From: Flavobacteriaceae bacterium
Lineage (GTDB): Bacteria > Bacteroidota > Bacteroidia > Flavobacteriales > Flavobacteriaceae
NCBI GenBank assembly: GCA_021647405.1
Contig: JAKIUU010000011.1
Location: 1-64,000 of the forward strand
Reading direction: 5' to 3'
DNA length: 64,000 nucleotides
Shown: one piece after another, positions 33,297 to 42,147 of the stretch
Position numbering within the stretch: position 1 is the stretch's first letter
Layout of the letters: the number at the start of each line of letters is the position of its first letter
Translations under genes and position numbers: made by a program
Notes under the pieces: generated by a model
Seen by the model: only the letters and a program-made list of their open reading frames with translations
The model's database searches: none
Told to the model about the DNA's origin: nothing

Positions 33297-34433
33297 TTAT
33301 TTATGGGCAATTGTTACAAATTGACCATCTTTAATACCTCTTGCACCAAGATTTACAACAACTGAATTTATATTTAACCCAGATTTTATGAGGGTTTTAT
33401 TATTATATGTCAGCCCTTTTTTAATAAGTGTTTTCACTACCTTGTTTTTGTTGTTTGCCTTTTTAATAGTGTAAACAAAGTTATTACCGTCTTGATCTTC
33501 TTGTACAATACTTGAAGGCAAAGTGATGGCATTTTCTGCTGTAAAATCGTTTAGTTTTATGTTTGCAATAAGATTTGGTTTTAATTCGTTATTTGTATTG
33601 CGGATAAATATTTTTATTTTAAAACTGCGGTTATTTGGATCAATAAAATCGGCTACTTGATTTACTTTTGTTTTAATAGATTTATTGAGGTTTTCGAATA
33701 TTAGCTCAGCTTCAGTACCCTTTTTAATACTGCCAATATAATTTTCAGACACATCGGCTTCTATATAAACCTTATCTAAATTCACCAATCTTATAACAGG
33801 GGTTTGCGGACTCACAAATTCGCCTACTTTTGGTATGATAGCGTCAACAGAACCAGAAAAAGGTGCTGTAATGATGGTTTTACTTAACTGTGTTTTGAGT
33901 GTTTTGAGTTTTCTTTCTAAAGACTCTTTATTTGTTTTAGCTTGTAAAAATTGAATTTCACTGCCAATTTTTTGATGCCACAAACGGGCTTGTCTTTTAT
34001 AAGTTGTTTCGGCTAAATCTAATTGGGTTTTAAGCTCGTTAATATTATCGGTAATGAGCGCGTCATCTAAGCGTATTAAAGCCTCTCCTTTTTTAACTTT
34101 TTGTGTTTCTTTCACCAAAATGGCTTTAACAATACCACTTAATTCGGGTCTTATAATGCTATTTTTATCAGTACCAACGGTTCCTTGAATAGCTAAATAA
34201 TGTTTAAATACAGCAGGTTTTATTTTAGCAACTGTTACTTTTAGTAATTTTTCGCTTTTGTCTAATTTCGCTATGGCATTGTCTAAACGGATGAGCTTTT
34301 TATTTAAACTGTCTATTTTAGATTGTACAGTTTTCTTTTGAGATATCAAATTTTTTAAGCTGCCGGTTGTTTTTTTTGTCTCGCAAGCAGAAAGGATGAT
34401 AAAACTGATTAATATTAGACTTAATTTTTTCAT
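33297..34433 (-). CDS. RND periplasmic adaptor (membrane fusion) protein
   Basis: A 378-residue lipoprotein (ILSAC, Cys17). An N-terminal coiled segment (25-65) precedes the adaptor core. The core has lipoyl halves GTVGTDKNSIIRPELSGIVKAILVKETQKVKKGEAL and TAPFSGSVDAIIPKVGEFVSPQT, an alpha-hairpin between them and a beta-barrel and MP domain after. It joins the RND pump to the TolC duct. It lies 2 bp after the TolC gene and 20 bp before the pump gene. Confidence 0.93.
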   Translation of the reverse strand: MKKLSLILISFIILSACETKKTTGSLKNLISQKKTVQSKIDSLNKKLIRLDNAIAKLDKSEKLLKVTVAKIKPAVFKHYLAIQGTVGTDKNSIIRPELSGIVKAILVKETQKVKKGEALIRLDDALITDNINELKTQLDLAETTYKRQARLWHQKIGSEIQFLQAKTNKESLERKLKTLKTQLSKTIITAPFSGSVDAIIPKVGEFVSPQTPVIRLVNLDKVYIEADVSENYIGSIKKGTEAELIFENLNKSIKTKVNQVADFIDPNNRSFKIKIFIRNTNNELKPNLIANIKLNDFTAENAITLPSSIVQEDQDGNNFVYTIKKANNKNKVVKTLIKKGLTYNNKTLIKSGLNINSVVVNLGARGIKDGQFVTIAHK

Positions 34434-34435
34434 TT

Positions 34436-35773
34436 TTATTTAATGTTTAAAGCGTTTTCTAATTTAATTTTTGCATTTATTATGGCTAAAATGGCCTGTA
34501 GATATTCTTGCTGTTTTTGATAAAGTTGGTTTTGAGCAGCAGTCAATTCAAAACTTGATCCTATACCTTCAAAAAACTTAACACTTTCTTTGTGTTCTAT
34601 TCTTTCGGCAAGCCTTAGGTTTTCTTTGGTTGTTATATATTGGTCTAACGAAAATTGGTAGTCGCTTTTGACACTGGCAACTTGGAGTCTTAGATTTTGT
34701 GATGTTCTTTGCAAATTTATTTCAGATTGTTCTAAGGCAATTTTGGCTTGTTGTGTTTTCGAGCTTCGTTTAAAGCTACTAAAAACAGGTATATTTAAAC
34801 TCAAACCAAATAATGAAGAATCAAACCATTTTTGAGTTTTGTTGAAAAAAGTAAAATTATCGCTATTGGCAAATTTTGAATAATTTACAAAAGCGCTAAG
34901 ACTAGGCAGTGCCTTACTCATTTCAAATTTCATTAAAAGTTCATTAGATTTTTTGGTGTTTTCGGCTATTTTAAAATCTATATGGTTGTTGAGGTCTAAT
35001 GCTTTAGAAAACAGACCCAAATCGGTACTTTTTACGGCCAAACTTTCGAGGCTATCGGTTAATTTTATATTTGTGTTTAAATCTACTCCCAGAGTAATAT
35101 TGAGCATTTTGTAAGAAATAGTTTTAAGTCTTTTTGCTTTGTTAAGTTGGTTTTTTATGGTTGATAAAGTGATTTGAAGCTGCTCGGCATCTTGTTCTTC
35201 GGCCAAACCATTTTTAACAATGGCTTTGGTTTGGTCAAGATTTTTTTGAAGGAGGTTTTTGTTGTGTGTAAGAATAACAACACTTTCTTCAGACAGTAAA
35301 ACGTTGCCATAAGCATTTATTACAGCTTCTTTTATGGCGAGTTCTGTCTTCTCTTTTCCTAATTCTGAGATTTGTAAAAATACTTTAGCCGATTGGAGAC
35401 CTATTAAGTATGAGCCGTCAAATAATAACTGATTTACAGTAATAGAAGCATTAATATTTTTCTTAGTTCCAAAAGTAACTTCGCTAAAGGTACCTGGTGT
35501 ACCCCCAAAAATTTCGGAAGGTAAAAGTGTCACAACTTGCTTTAAAAAATTTTGATAATCAACTTTTGCACTTACTTGTGGAAGACCAATAGTTGTGGTT
35601 TCCCACTTTTTCTTTTTGGCCGCATCAATATCAAGTTTGGCATTTCTTATGGCGTAACTGTGTTTTAAAGCATAATTTACAGCTTCATCTAAATTAAATT
35701 GTAGTGGTTTTTCTTGTGCAATTCCTTGCAAAAAAAACGATAATGAGAATATTACAAGTAATATTTTTTTCAT
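34436..35773 (-). CDS. TolC-family outer membrane efflux protein
   Basis: A 445-residue protein with signal peptide (cleaved after LQGIAQ, about 20) and two OEP repeats with long helices. The strand segments are NINASITVNQLLFDGSYLIG and FGLSLNIPVFSSFKRSSK, at the positions expected for the barrel. It is the outer-membrane duct of the RND pump. Start overlaps the TetR stop by 4 bp. Confidence 0.92.
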   Translation of the reverse strand: MKKILLVIFSLSFFLQGIAQEKPLQFNLDEAVNYALKHSYAIRNAKLDIDAAKKKKWETTTIGLPQVSAKVDYQNFLKQVVTLLPSEIFGGTPGTFSEVTFGTKKNINASITVNQLLFDGSYLIGLQSAKVFLQISELGKEKTELAIKEAVINAYGNVLLSEESVVILTHNKNLLQKNLDQTKAIVKNGLAEEQDAEQLQITLSTIKNQLNKAKRLKTISYKMLNITLGVDLNTNIKLTDSLESLAVKSTDLGLFSKALDLNNHIDFKIAENTKKSNELLMKFEMSKALPSLSAFVNYSKFANSDNFTFFNKTQKWFDSSLFGLSLNIPVFSSFKRSSKTQQAKIALEQSEINLQRTSQNLRLQVASVKSDYQFSLDQYITTKENLRLAERIEHKESVKFFEGIGSSFELTAAQNQLYQKQQEYLQAILAIINAKIKLENALNIK

Positions 35774-36360
35774 TTTATTAATATTTTATTGAGTGTTTTA
35801 AGTCCCTTTTCTGTTGCAATGGCTCTAATATGATATTCTAAATAATATTCCATGGCTTCGTTTATATTATCTTCAAAAAACAAAGCGTCGTTTTTAATAG
35901 CCGTAATGGCTAAGTAGTAAAATTTAGAAATAAGATTAACATTAATATCATTTCTAAAAAAACCATCCTTTATACCACGTTGTAAATTGTCTTTAAAACA
36001 AGTGTTGATAATATTTCGTTTTTTTAGATCGAGTTTTGCATAAATAGAAGGGTAGTATTTTTTTAATTGAAATTCTGGCGATGTTTTTTCGCCTTTTAAA
36101 TAATGCGAAACAACTTCTTTAATTTTAAAGGTTTCTTCTATAGGATTAATTTTTTCATTTTCTATTTTTTCTATAAGTGTGCTAATTTGATCGAAAATAT
36201 AGAAAGCCGTAGCCTCAACTAAAGCCTCTTTGTTGGCAAAATGGGCATAAATGGTCTTTTTAGATATGGCTAGTTTTTCGGCTATATCGTCCATTGTAAC
36301 ACTTTTAAATCCAAGATTTAAAAATAGCTTTGTTGATTTTTGTACAATTTTTGTTTTCAT
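35770..36360 (-). CDS. TetR/AcrR-family repressor of the RND pump operon
   Basis: A 196-residue regulator from ATG at 36360 (MKTKIVQKSTKLF). The helix-turn-helix reads FKSVTMDDIAEKLAISKKTIYAHFANKEALVEATAF, a canonical TetR N-terminus. A GTG three codons upstream is the alternative start. It is the first gene of the operon TetR, TolC, adaptor, RND pump, and its promoter contains a dyad over the -33 box. Confidence 0.9.
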   Translation of the reverse strand: MKTKIVQKSTKLFLNLGFKSVTMDDIAEKLAISKKTIYAHFANKEALVEATAFYIFDQISTLIEKIENEKINPIEETFKIKEVVSHYLKGEKTSPEFQLKKYYPSIYAKLDLKKRNIINTCFKDNLQRGIKDGFFRNDINVNLISKFYYLAITAIKNDALFFEDNINEAMEYYLEYHIRAIATEKGLKTLNKILIK

Positions 36361-36368
36361 AGCGGGCA

Positions 36369-36411
36369 CAAAGATACAACAAAGGAAACTGTAAAAACAA
36401 AAAAAGTTTCC
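36369..36411 (-). promoter_or_regulatory. Promoter and operator of the RND efflux operon
   Basis: On the minus strand a -33 TTTG (plus 36398-36401) and a -7 TATCTTTG (plus 36369-36376) are 21 bp apart, a near-ideal Bacteroidetes promoter only 8 bp before the TetR ATG. GGAAACT (36384-36390) and AGTTTCC (36405-36411) form a dyad whose centre falls on the -33 box, a good place for TetR autorepression. Confidence 0.68.
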
Positions 36412-36554
36412 AAAGTTTACAAAAATTTAACATTTGAATTGGTAAGTGTTAAGCTTAGTAGTTTAAGGTTCTCATATGTTACATGTTATAGATGTTATAA
36501 ATTTTAGCGGTGTTTTTAAAAAATACAATACTTTTACCTAAAAAATAATAGATC

Positions 36555-37517
36555 GTGAATTTAGACCGCTATAGAAATCTGTTTTTACAGTATTTGTCAC
36601 AAAAAGTAGAAAAAGGGCAACCAAATAATTTATACGAACCTATAGAGTATATTCTTAATTTGGGAGGTAAACGTTTACGTCCAGTACTAGTTTTAATGAG
36701 TTGTGATATATTTGGAGGAAAATCTGCTCAATCCTTAGATGCTGCTGTGGCTATTGAAATGTTTCATAATTTCACCCTGATTCACGATGATATTATGGAC
36801 AGTGCTCCGATAAGAAGGGGAAAAGAGACGGTTCATAAAAAATGGAATTCAAATACAGGTATCTTATCGGGCGATGCGCTCTTAATTTTGGCTTATAAAA
36901 TGTTTGATAGCTATACAGACACCTATAAACCCCTCTTACAATTGTTTAATAAAACGGCATTAGAGGTTTGTGAAGGGCAACAATATGATATGGATTTTGA
37001 AACCCAAAATGGGATAGAATTAAATCAATACCTTAAAATGATAAGCTATAAGACGGCCGTTTTAATTGCAACAGCTTTAAAAATGGGTGCTATTATAGCT
37101 AAAGCAGATAAAAGAGATACTGAAAACATTTATAATTTCGGACTTAATTTAGGGATGGCATTTCAGCTTCAAGATGATTATTTAGATGTCTTTGCTGACG
37201 CAGCATTTGGCAAACAAAAAGCAGGTGATATTATTGAAAACAAAAAAACATTTTTATTTATTAAGTGCCTTGAATTGGCTAGTGATGAAGATAAAATGAA
37301 ATTGTTTAACCTTTATAGTGAAAATAAAAACGCCCAAGAAAAAGTAGATAAAGTAGTGGCCCTTTTTAATAAATACAACACCTCAGAAATCCTTAAAGAT
37401 GAAATTGAAAATTATACTAGAAAAGCTTTAAAGTGTGTAGACAAACTTTCAATTAATACTGCGGGTAAAGAAATTTTAAAGACTTTTTCTGAAAATTTAA
37501 TGTATAGAACCATATAA
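36555..37517 (+). CDS. Polyprenyl (trans-isoprenyl) diphosphate synthase
   Basis: A 320-residue trans-prenyltransferase with GTG start. It has the first Asp-rich motif in LIHDDIMD, the second in LQDDYLDVFAD, the GGKRLRPVLV segment near the N-terminus and KTAVLIATAL. It makes geranylgeranyl- or longer diphosphates for quinones or carrier lipids; chain length cannot be read reliably. It is followed after 4 bp by a small conserved-looking protein. Confidence 0.93.
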   Translation: MNLDRYRNLFLQYLSQKVEKGQPNNLYEPIEYILNLGGKRLRPVLVLMSCDIFGGKSAQSLDAAVAIEMFHNFTLIHDDIMDSAPIRRGKETVHKKWNSNTGILSGDALLILAYKMFDSYTDTYKPLLQLFNKTALEVCEGQQYDMDFETQNGIELNQYLKMISYKTAVLIATALKMGAIIAKADKRDTENIYNFGLNLGMAFQLQDDYLDVFADAAFGKQKAGDIIENKKTFLFIKCLELASDEDKMKLFNLYSENKNAQEKVDKVVALFNKYNTSEILKDEIENYTRKALKCVDKLSINTAGKEILKTFSENLMYRTI

Positions 37518-37521
37518 ATAA

Positions 37522-37866
37522 GTGGCAAGTTCAAACAGGAAAATTAAAAGTTTAACCCCAAAACTGTATCACAATTTAATTATTCAGTTAAATAAAGACT
37601 TGTTACTTTCTGGAATTGATTTAAAAATTGACTCTAATTGTAAACCAGATTATTTCGTTAAACAGCTGTCAAGTTTAATAAGTAATTTGGTAAAAAACAA
37701 TTATCAAACATTTAATCAGTTTATGTACACTCTTGATGTGTCTGAAGATAAAGTGAACAGTATTAATGAAACAGATTTTGATAAATTGATTCAAAAAATA
37801 ACGGTTTTAGTTTTAGAGCGCTTGTTTCAAAAAGTGTTTTTAAAAGATCAATTTAAAAACATTTAG
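37522..37866 (+). CDS. Small protein of unknown function
   Basis: A 114-residue, probably helical and cytoplasmic protein with GTG start, 4 bp after the prenyl synthase gene. Lys-rich N-terminus, then a pattern of amphipathic helices (LISNLVKNNYQTFNQFMYTLDVSEDKVNSI). I do not recognise a family; co-directional tight spacing suggests it is real and co-transcribed. Confidence 0.7.
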   Translation: MASSNRKIKSLTPKLYHNLIIQLNKDLLLSGIDLKIDSNCKPDYFVKQLSSLISNLVKNNYQTFNQFMYTLDVSEDKVNSINETDFDKLIQKITVLVLERLFQKVFLKDQFKNI

Positions 37867-37935
37867 CCAGTTAAAAGCTTTTTGAAAAACAATTGCAAAA
37901 CAAAGAATAAAGTACTAATATTGCACCCTCAATTG

Positions 37936-38009
37936 GGACCCATAGCTCAGTTGGTTAGAGCACCTGACTCATAATCAGGTGGTCGAAGGTTCGAGCCCTT
38001 CTGGGTCCA
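37936..38009 (+). tRNA. tRNA with CAT anticodon (elongator Met or Ile2)
   Basis: A complete cloverleaf: acceptor GGACCCA/TGGGTCC, D-arm GCTCAGTTGGTTAGAGC, anticodon stem CCTGA/TCAGG with loop CTCATAA (anticodon CAT), T-arm AAGGGTTCGA-like AAGGTTCGAGCCCTT and discriminator A. CCA is not encoded. The CTCATAA loop occurs in both tRNA-Ile2 (lysidine-modified) and elongator tRNA-Met, so the amino acid is undecided. Confidence 0.9.
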
Positions 38010-38070
38010 CAATAATTTTCAAAAAAAGATGATGGGCGAGAAGTTTATCCCGAGAGCGTAGCGATTCGGG

Positions 38071-38088
38071 GAGCCCTTCTGGGTCCAC
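38071..38088 (+). repeat. 18-bp direct repeat of the tRNA 3' end (attachment-site-like)
   Basis: GAGCCCTTCTGGGTCCAC at 38071-38088 is identical to 37993-38010, the T-arm/acceptor end of the tRNA. Duplicated tRNA 3' ends are the usual scar of integrase-mediated insertion. The 60 bp between hold only a CCCGA/TCGGG hairpin (38049-38070), so nothing substantial is left integrated. Confidence 0.65.
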
Positions 38089-38226
38089 TTTTTCTTTAAA
38101 AAAACACCACCTTTTTTAGTTTGTATTTTTTTTAACTCCTTGGTAGGGTATTGCGTTATTAAACTGTTTGTATAATAAGAAGTCTTAATGAGAAGCAATA
38201 GTTTAAGTTAAATTTTAGGTTTACAT

Positions 38227-38255
38227 TTGTTTGAATATAAATAATAGTACTTTTG
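38227..38255 (+). promoter_or_regulatory. Promoter of the PID-CTERM peptide gene
   Basis: TTG at 38227-38229 and TACTTTTG at 38248-38255 are 18 bp apart and match the -33/-7 pattern, 19 bp before the TTG start codon. Confidence 0.55.
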
Positions 38256-38274
38256 CACAATTAGTTAAATAAAG

Positions 38275-38451
38275 TTGAAAATTTCAGTCAAGAAAATATT
38301 TTTTGTATTGGCATTAATGTGTGTTTCGGCATCATTCGGGCAATTCCCCCCTCCGCCACCTCCCCCTCCGCCAGGCTTGCCTATTGATGGAGGACTTTTT
38401 GTACTTTCTATAATAGGCGCTTTATATGGCGTCAAAAAAATAAAAAAGTAA
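38275..38451 (+). CDS. PID-CTERM sorting-signal mini-protein
   Basis: A 58-residue frame with TTG start, easily missed. It has a signal peptide (MKISVKKIFFVLALMCVSASFGQ), then eight consecutive prolines, then GLPIDGGLFVLSIIGALYG and a basic end VKKIKK. The P-I-D motif, following hydrophobic helix and Lys-rich tail are the PID-CTERM sorting domain known from Bacteroidetes. The mature peptide is little more than the sorting signal. It converges on ribE, 2 bp apart. Confidence 0.8.
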   Translation: MKISVKKIFFVLALMCVSASFGQFPPPPPPPPPGLPIDGGLFVLSIIGALYGVKKIKK

Positions 38452-38453
38452 GA

Positions 38454-39041
38454 TTACTGTCTCAGTAATTTTGCAACATATTTCCCAATAACATCAAATT
38501 CTAAGTTAACTACAGAACCTTTTTTGATAGATTTAAAATTGGTATGTTCTAAAGTGTAAGGAATTATAGCCACACTAAAACTATTTTTTTTCGAATTCAC
38601 AACAGTTAGGCTCACACCATTAATGGTAACAGATCCTTTTTCAATAGTGATGTTATTTTTTGCAGCGTCATAATCAAAAGTAAAAATAAAACTACCATCG
38701 GCATTATTCACATCAGTACAAATAGCCGTTTGATCTACATGGCCTTGTACAATATGCCCGTCTAATCTTTCGCCTAATTTCATGGCGCGCTCAAGGTTTA
38801 TAGCAGCGCCAACGACGAGGTGTTTTAAATTGCTTTTATCGAGTGTTTCTTTAATAGCTGTAACCATGTAATTATTTGAAGATTTAAGACTTACAACAGT
38901 CAAGCATACGCCATTATGCGAGATACTTTGATCTACTTTTAAATCTTTAGCCAGATTACTTTTAATTGTTATATGCAGGTTATTTTTGTCGTTTTGGAGT
39001 GCGGTAACAAGGCCTATTTCTTCAATAATTCCGGTAAACAT
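38454..39041 (-). CDS. ribE: Riboflavin synthase alpha subunit
   Basis: A 195-residue protein from MFTGIIEEIG, the universal start of this enzyme. It has two lumazine-binding repeats: SISHNGVCLTVVSL with ERAMKLGERLDGHIVQGHVD, and TINGVSLTVVNS with IPYTLEHTNF. It dismutates two 6,7-dimethyl-8-ribityllumazine molecules to riboflavin. A longer frame upstream overlaps pdxA and is not the likely start. Confidence 0.95.
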   Translation of the reverse strand: MFTGIIEEIGLVTALQNDKNNLHITIKSNLAKDLKVDQSISHNGVCLTVVSLKSSNNYMVTAIKETLDKSNLKHLVVGAAINLERAMKLGERLDGHIVQGHVDQTAICTDVNNADGSFIFTFDYDAAKNNITIEKGSVTINGVSLTVVNSKKNSFSVAIIPYTLEHTNFKSIKKGSVVNLEFDVIGKYVAKLLRQ

Positions 39042-39101
39042 AGTGTCAATTTTATTGATTACTTTTGTGTGTTCAAAGTTAGCAAATATTAAAAGGTCAG
39101 G

Positions 39102-40136
39102 ATGAAAAAAGAGCATAAAATACGATTGGGTATTTCTATAGGAGATTTAAATGGTATTGGGATTGAAGTTATTTTAAAAACTTTTGAAGATTTGCGGATG
39201 TTAGATTTTTGTACCCCCATTATTTTTGGATCTACTAAAACACTTTCTTATCACAAGTCTGTTCTTGAATTAAGAAATTCTATTCAGGGTATTTCACAAG
39301 TTAGCAACCCAGTACCTCATAAATTAAATTTACTTAATGTTTGGCAAGAAATGGTTGATATTAATTTAGGTCAAAGCTCAGAAGTTGCAGGAAAGTATGC
39401 TTATCTATCTTTAAAAAAAGCTACTGAAGCCTTAAAAAATAATGATATTGATGTTCTGGTAACAGCGCCAATTAATAAGCATACCATCCAGTCAGATGAA
39501 TTTAAATTTAAAGGACATACAGAATATTTAGAATCTGAATTAGACGGCACAAGTTTGATGATTTTAATGGATGGTGATTTACGGATGGGTTTGGCTACCA
39601 CACATATTCCATTAAATGAAGTAGCCCAACAAATAACCCCCCAACTTATTGAAGATAAAATTGCCATATTGAATAAAACATTAATTCAAGATTTTGGCAT
39701 TCAAAAACCCAAAATTGCCATTTTAGGATTAAATCCACATAGCGGCGACAATGGTGTTATCGGCAAAGAAGAGGACGAAATAATCATTCCAACCATAAAT
39801 AAAATTCAGGAAGAAGGTATTTTGGCCTACGGTCCTTTTGCGGCTGATAGTTTTTTTGGAAATAAAATATATACCGAATACGACGCTGTTTTAGCCATGT
39901 ATCACGATCAAGGATTGGCCCCTTTTAAAGCCTTGAGTTTTGGCAATGGTGTTAATTTTACAGCGGGTCTGTCTAAAATTAGAACATCTCCAGACCATGG
40001 CACCGCATTTGATATAGCCGGAAAAGGAAAAGCCGACCACAGTTCTTTTAAGGCTGCAGTCTTTAGTGCAATAGCTATTTTTAGAGCCAGAAAAACTTAT
40101 CTAGAACTTAAGGAAAATCAATTGCCAGTTAAATAG
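39102..40136 (+). CDS. pdxA: 4-hydroxythreonine-4-phosphate dehydrogenase
   Basis: A 344-residue PdxA. It has GISIGDLNGIGIEV at the N-terminus, VTAPINKHT, the metal-binding His in FKGHTEYL and LGLNPHSGDNG, and YHDQGLAPFK near the end. It acts in the DXP-dependent pyridoxal phosphate pathway. Divergent from ribE with 60 bp between starts. Confidence 0.95.
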   Translation: MKKEHKIRLGISIGDLNGIGIEVILKTFEDLRMLDFCTPIIFGSTKTLSYHKSVLELRNSIQGISQVSNPVPHKLNLLNVWQEMVDINLGQSSEVAGKYAYLSLKKATEALKNNDIDVLVTAPINKHTIQSDEFKFKGHTEYLESELDGTSLMILMDGDLRMGLATTHIPLNEVAQQITPQLIEDKIAILNKTLIQDFGIQKPKIAILGLNPHSGDNGVIGKEEDEIIIPTINKIQEEGILAYGPFAADSFFGNKIYTEYDAVLAMYHDQGLAPFKALSFGNGVNFTAGLSKIRTSPDHGTAFDIAGKGKADHSSFKAAVFSAIAIFRARKTYLELKENQLPVK

Positions 40137-40189
40137 TTGTCAGTATAATATTTTTTTTACTTAGCTTTATTATTATACTTATAATTTTA

Positions 40190-40197
40190 TATCTTTG
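40190..40197 (+). promoter_or_regulatory. -7 element of the DUF177-rpmF promoter
   Basis: TATCTTTG followed by CAC, 21 bp before the ATG at 40218. Matches TAnnTTTG. Confidence 0.5.
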
Positions 40198-40217
40198 CAC
40201 GCTCGAATTTGGTGTTT

Positions 40218-40763
40218 ATGAAACGGTTGAAGAAGGGATATGTAATTCCTTTTATAGGATTAAAAATAGGAAAACATCAATTTGAGTATCAAATTGGTAA
40301 AACGTTCTTTGAAGCTTATCATTATGATGATTTTTTAAATGCTGATGTTGTAATTACATTGGATTTTGAAAAATCAGGAAATTTATTTGAATTATTTTTC
40401 AAAGCCAAAGGTACATTTAGTGTGGCTTGCGATTTAACTAATGAGCCTTTTAACCAACCTATTGAGACAAATCTTGATTTGGTTGTTAAGTTTGGCGAAG
40501 AATTTAATGATGACAATGAGGCTATTTTAATTTTACCTCATTCGGCTTACGAAATAAATATAAAACAATATATTTTTGAAATGTTGGTTTTAGCTATGCC
40601 AGCAAAAAGAATTCATCCCGGAATCGTTTCGGGAACTTTAAAATCTGATATATTAGAAAAGCTAATAGAATTACAACCTAAACAAAAATTAAGTTTAGAA
40701 GAAGATAAAATAGACCCTAGATGGTCTAAATTGAAAAATTTAAGAACAGAAAAAAAAGAATAA
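40218..40763 (+). CDS. DUF177 (YceD-like) protein
   Basis: A 181-residue protein with the DUF177 pattern: VIPFIGLKIGKHQFEYQI, then a central CDLTNEPFNQPI segment and a C-terminal DPRWSKLKNL. In many bacteria this gene precedes rpmF and its product is tied to 23S rRNA or ribosome accumulation. Here it lies 1 bp before rpmF. A TTG three codons upstream is the alternative start. Confidence 0.88.
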   Translation: MKRLKKGYVIPFIGLKIGKHQFEYQIGKTFFEAYHYDDFLNADVVITLDFEKSGNLFELFFKAKGTFSVACDLTNEPFNQPIETNLDLVVKFGEEFNDDNEAILILPHSAYEINIKQYIFEMLVLAMPAKRIHPGIVSGTLKSDILEKLIELQPKQKLSLEEDKIDPRWSKLKNLRTEKKE

Positions 40764-40764
40764 A

Positions 40765-40959
40765 ATGGCACATCCTAAGAGAAAAATCTCAAAAACCAGA
40801 AGAGACAAAAGAAGAACACATTATAAAGCAAGTGCGCAACAAATTGCTGTTGATCCTACAACAGGCGAAGCACATCTTTATCACAGAGCACATTGGCACG
40901 AAGGTAAATTATATTACCGCGGTCAAATAGTTATGGAAACTGAAAGTGCTACAGCATAA
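40765..40959 (+). CDS. rpmF: 50S ribosomal protein L32
   Basis: A 64-residue bL32: MAHPKRKISKTRRDKRRTHYK is the standard start. The Cys residues of zinc-type L32 are absent, so it is a zinc-free form. The frame is followed by a strong terminator and then fabH. Confidence 0.96.
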   Translation: MAHPKRKISKTRRDKRRTHYKASAQQIAVDPTTGEAHLYHRAHWHEGKLYYRGQIVMETESATA

Positions 40960-40980
40960 TATTTTTTAAAAAATATTAAA

Positions 40981-41005
40981 AACCCTCATTTTTGAGGGTT
41001 TTTTT
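40981..41005 (+). terminator. Terminator after rpmF
   Basis: AACCCTCA (40981-40988), loop TTTT, TGAGGGTT (40993-41000), then a T run. Confidence 0.88.
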
Positions 41006-41130
41006 ATTGTTTTTGACTCATTTTCGTCAAAAAATGACGATTTTCATCAAAAATTTGAAATAAATTGTATTACTTTGACGTTCCGTTTTTTCAAAAAAAA
41101 GCGTTGAATTTTGTCTAAAAAATATAAATT

Positions 41131-42120
41131 ATGACTAGAATTACTGCAGCCATATCAGCCGTAGGTAAATATGTTCCAGATTTTGTGTTGTCTAATAAAT
41201 TATTGGAGACCATGGTAGACACAAATGATGAGTGGATTACTACCAGAACAGGAATTAAAGAACGCCGTATTTTAAAAGGAGAAAATAAAGGAACATCTTA
41301 TATGGCCATAAAGGCGGCCAAAGATTTATTAAGTAAAAAGACGATTGATCCTAAAGACATTGAGCTTGTCATTGTTGCAACAGCAACCCCAGACATGCAA
41401 GCCGCTTCTACCTCAGCTTTTGTAGCAACCAAAATAGGTGCCACAGAAGCTTTTTCATTTGATCTCATTGCAGCTTGTTCAAGTTTTTTATACGCCATGT
41501 CAACAGCTGCAGGTTTTATAGAATCGGGAAAGTATAAAAAAGTACTATTAATAGGAGCCGATAAATGTTCCTCTATGATAGACTATACTGATCGGGCTAC
41601 CTGTATTATTTTTGGCGATGGGGCTGGAGCCGTTTTATTTGAACCCAACACAGAGGGACTTGGTATACAAGATGAATTCTTGAGAAGTGACGGTAATGGC
41701 AGAGATTTTTTAAAAGTGGATGCCGGAGGTTCTCAACTGCCTGCTACCGCAGAAACAGTGGCCAATAAACAGCATTATGTACATCAAGATGGTAAAACCG
41801 TATTTAAGTTTGCCGTATCTAATATGGCTGCTGCTTGCGAAAGAATACTTAAAAACAACAATTTATCTAAAGACGATATTCAGTGGTTGGCACCACATCA
41901 GGCCAATAAACGCATCATTGATGCTACCGCCAGTCGGTTAAAATTAGATTCTGCCAAAGTGATGATGAATATTTATAAATATGGCAATACAACATCGGCA
42001 ACCTTGCCCTTGCTATTAAACGATTATGAGAACAAACTTAAAAAAGGTGATACAATAGTTTTTGTAACCTTTGGAGGCGGATTTACATGGGGCTCAATTT
42101 TATATAAGTGGGCTTATTAA
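41131..42120 (+). CDS. fabH: Beta-ketoacyl-ACP synthase III
   Basis: A 329-residue KAS III with the complete catalytic triad: Cys116 (DLIAACSSFLYA), His256 (WLAPHQANKRI) and Asn286 (YGNTTSAT). It condenses acetyl-CoA with malonyl-ACP to start fatty acid synthesis. Upstream (41024-41040) lies TCGTCA-AAAAA-TGACGA, a small dyad that may be regulatory. It is followed by accB and accC, as is usual in Bacteroidetes. Confidence 0.96.
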   Translation: MTRITAAISAVGKYVPDFVLSNKLLETMVDTNDEWITTRTGIKERRILKGENKGTSYMAIKAAKDLLSKKTIDPKDIELVIVATATPDMQAASTSAFVATKIGATEAFSFDLIAACSSFLYAMSTAAGFIESGKYKKVLLIGADKCSSMIDYTDRATCIIFGDGAGAVLFEPNTEGLGIQDEFLRSDGNGRDFLKVDAGGSQLPATAETVANKQHYVHQDGKTVFKFAVSNMAAACERILKNNNLSKDDIQWLAPHQANKRIIDATASRLKLDSAKVMMNIYKYGNTTSATLPLLLNDYENKLKKGDTIVFVTFGGGFTWGSILYKWAY

Positions 42121-42147
42121 AAATAAACAATCAAACCTAAATATATT

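Noticed and set aside
38071..38088. Second tRNA gene next to the CAT tRNA
   Set aside because: Only the last 18 bases of the tRNA are repeated; there is no D-arm or anticodon arm.
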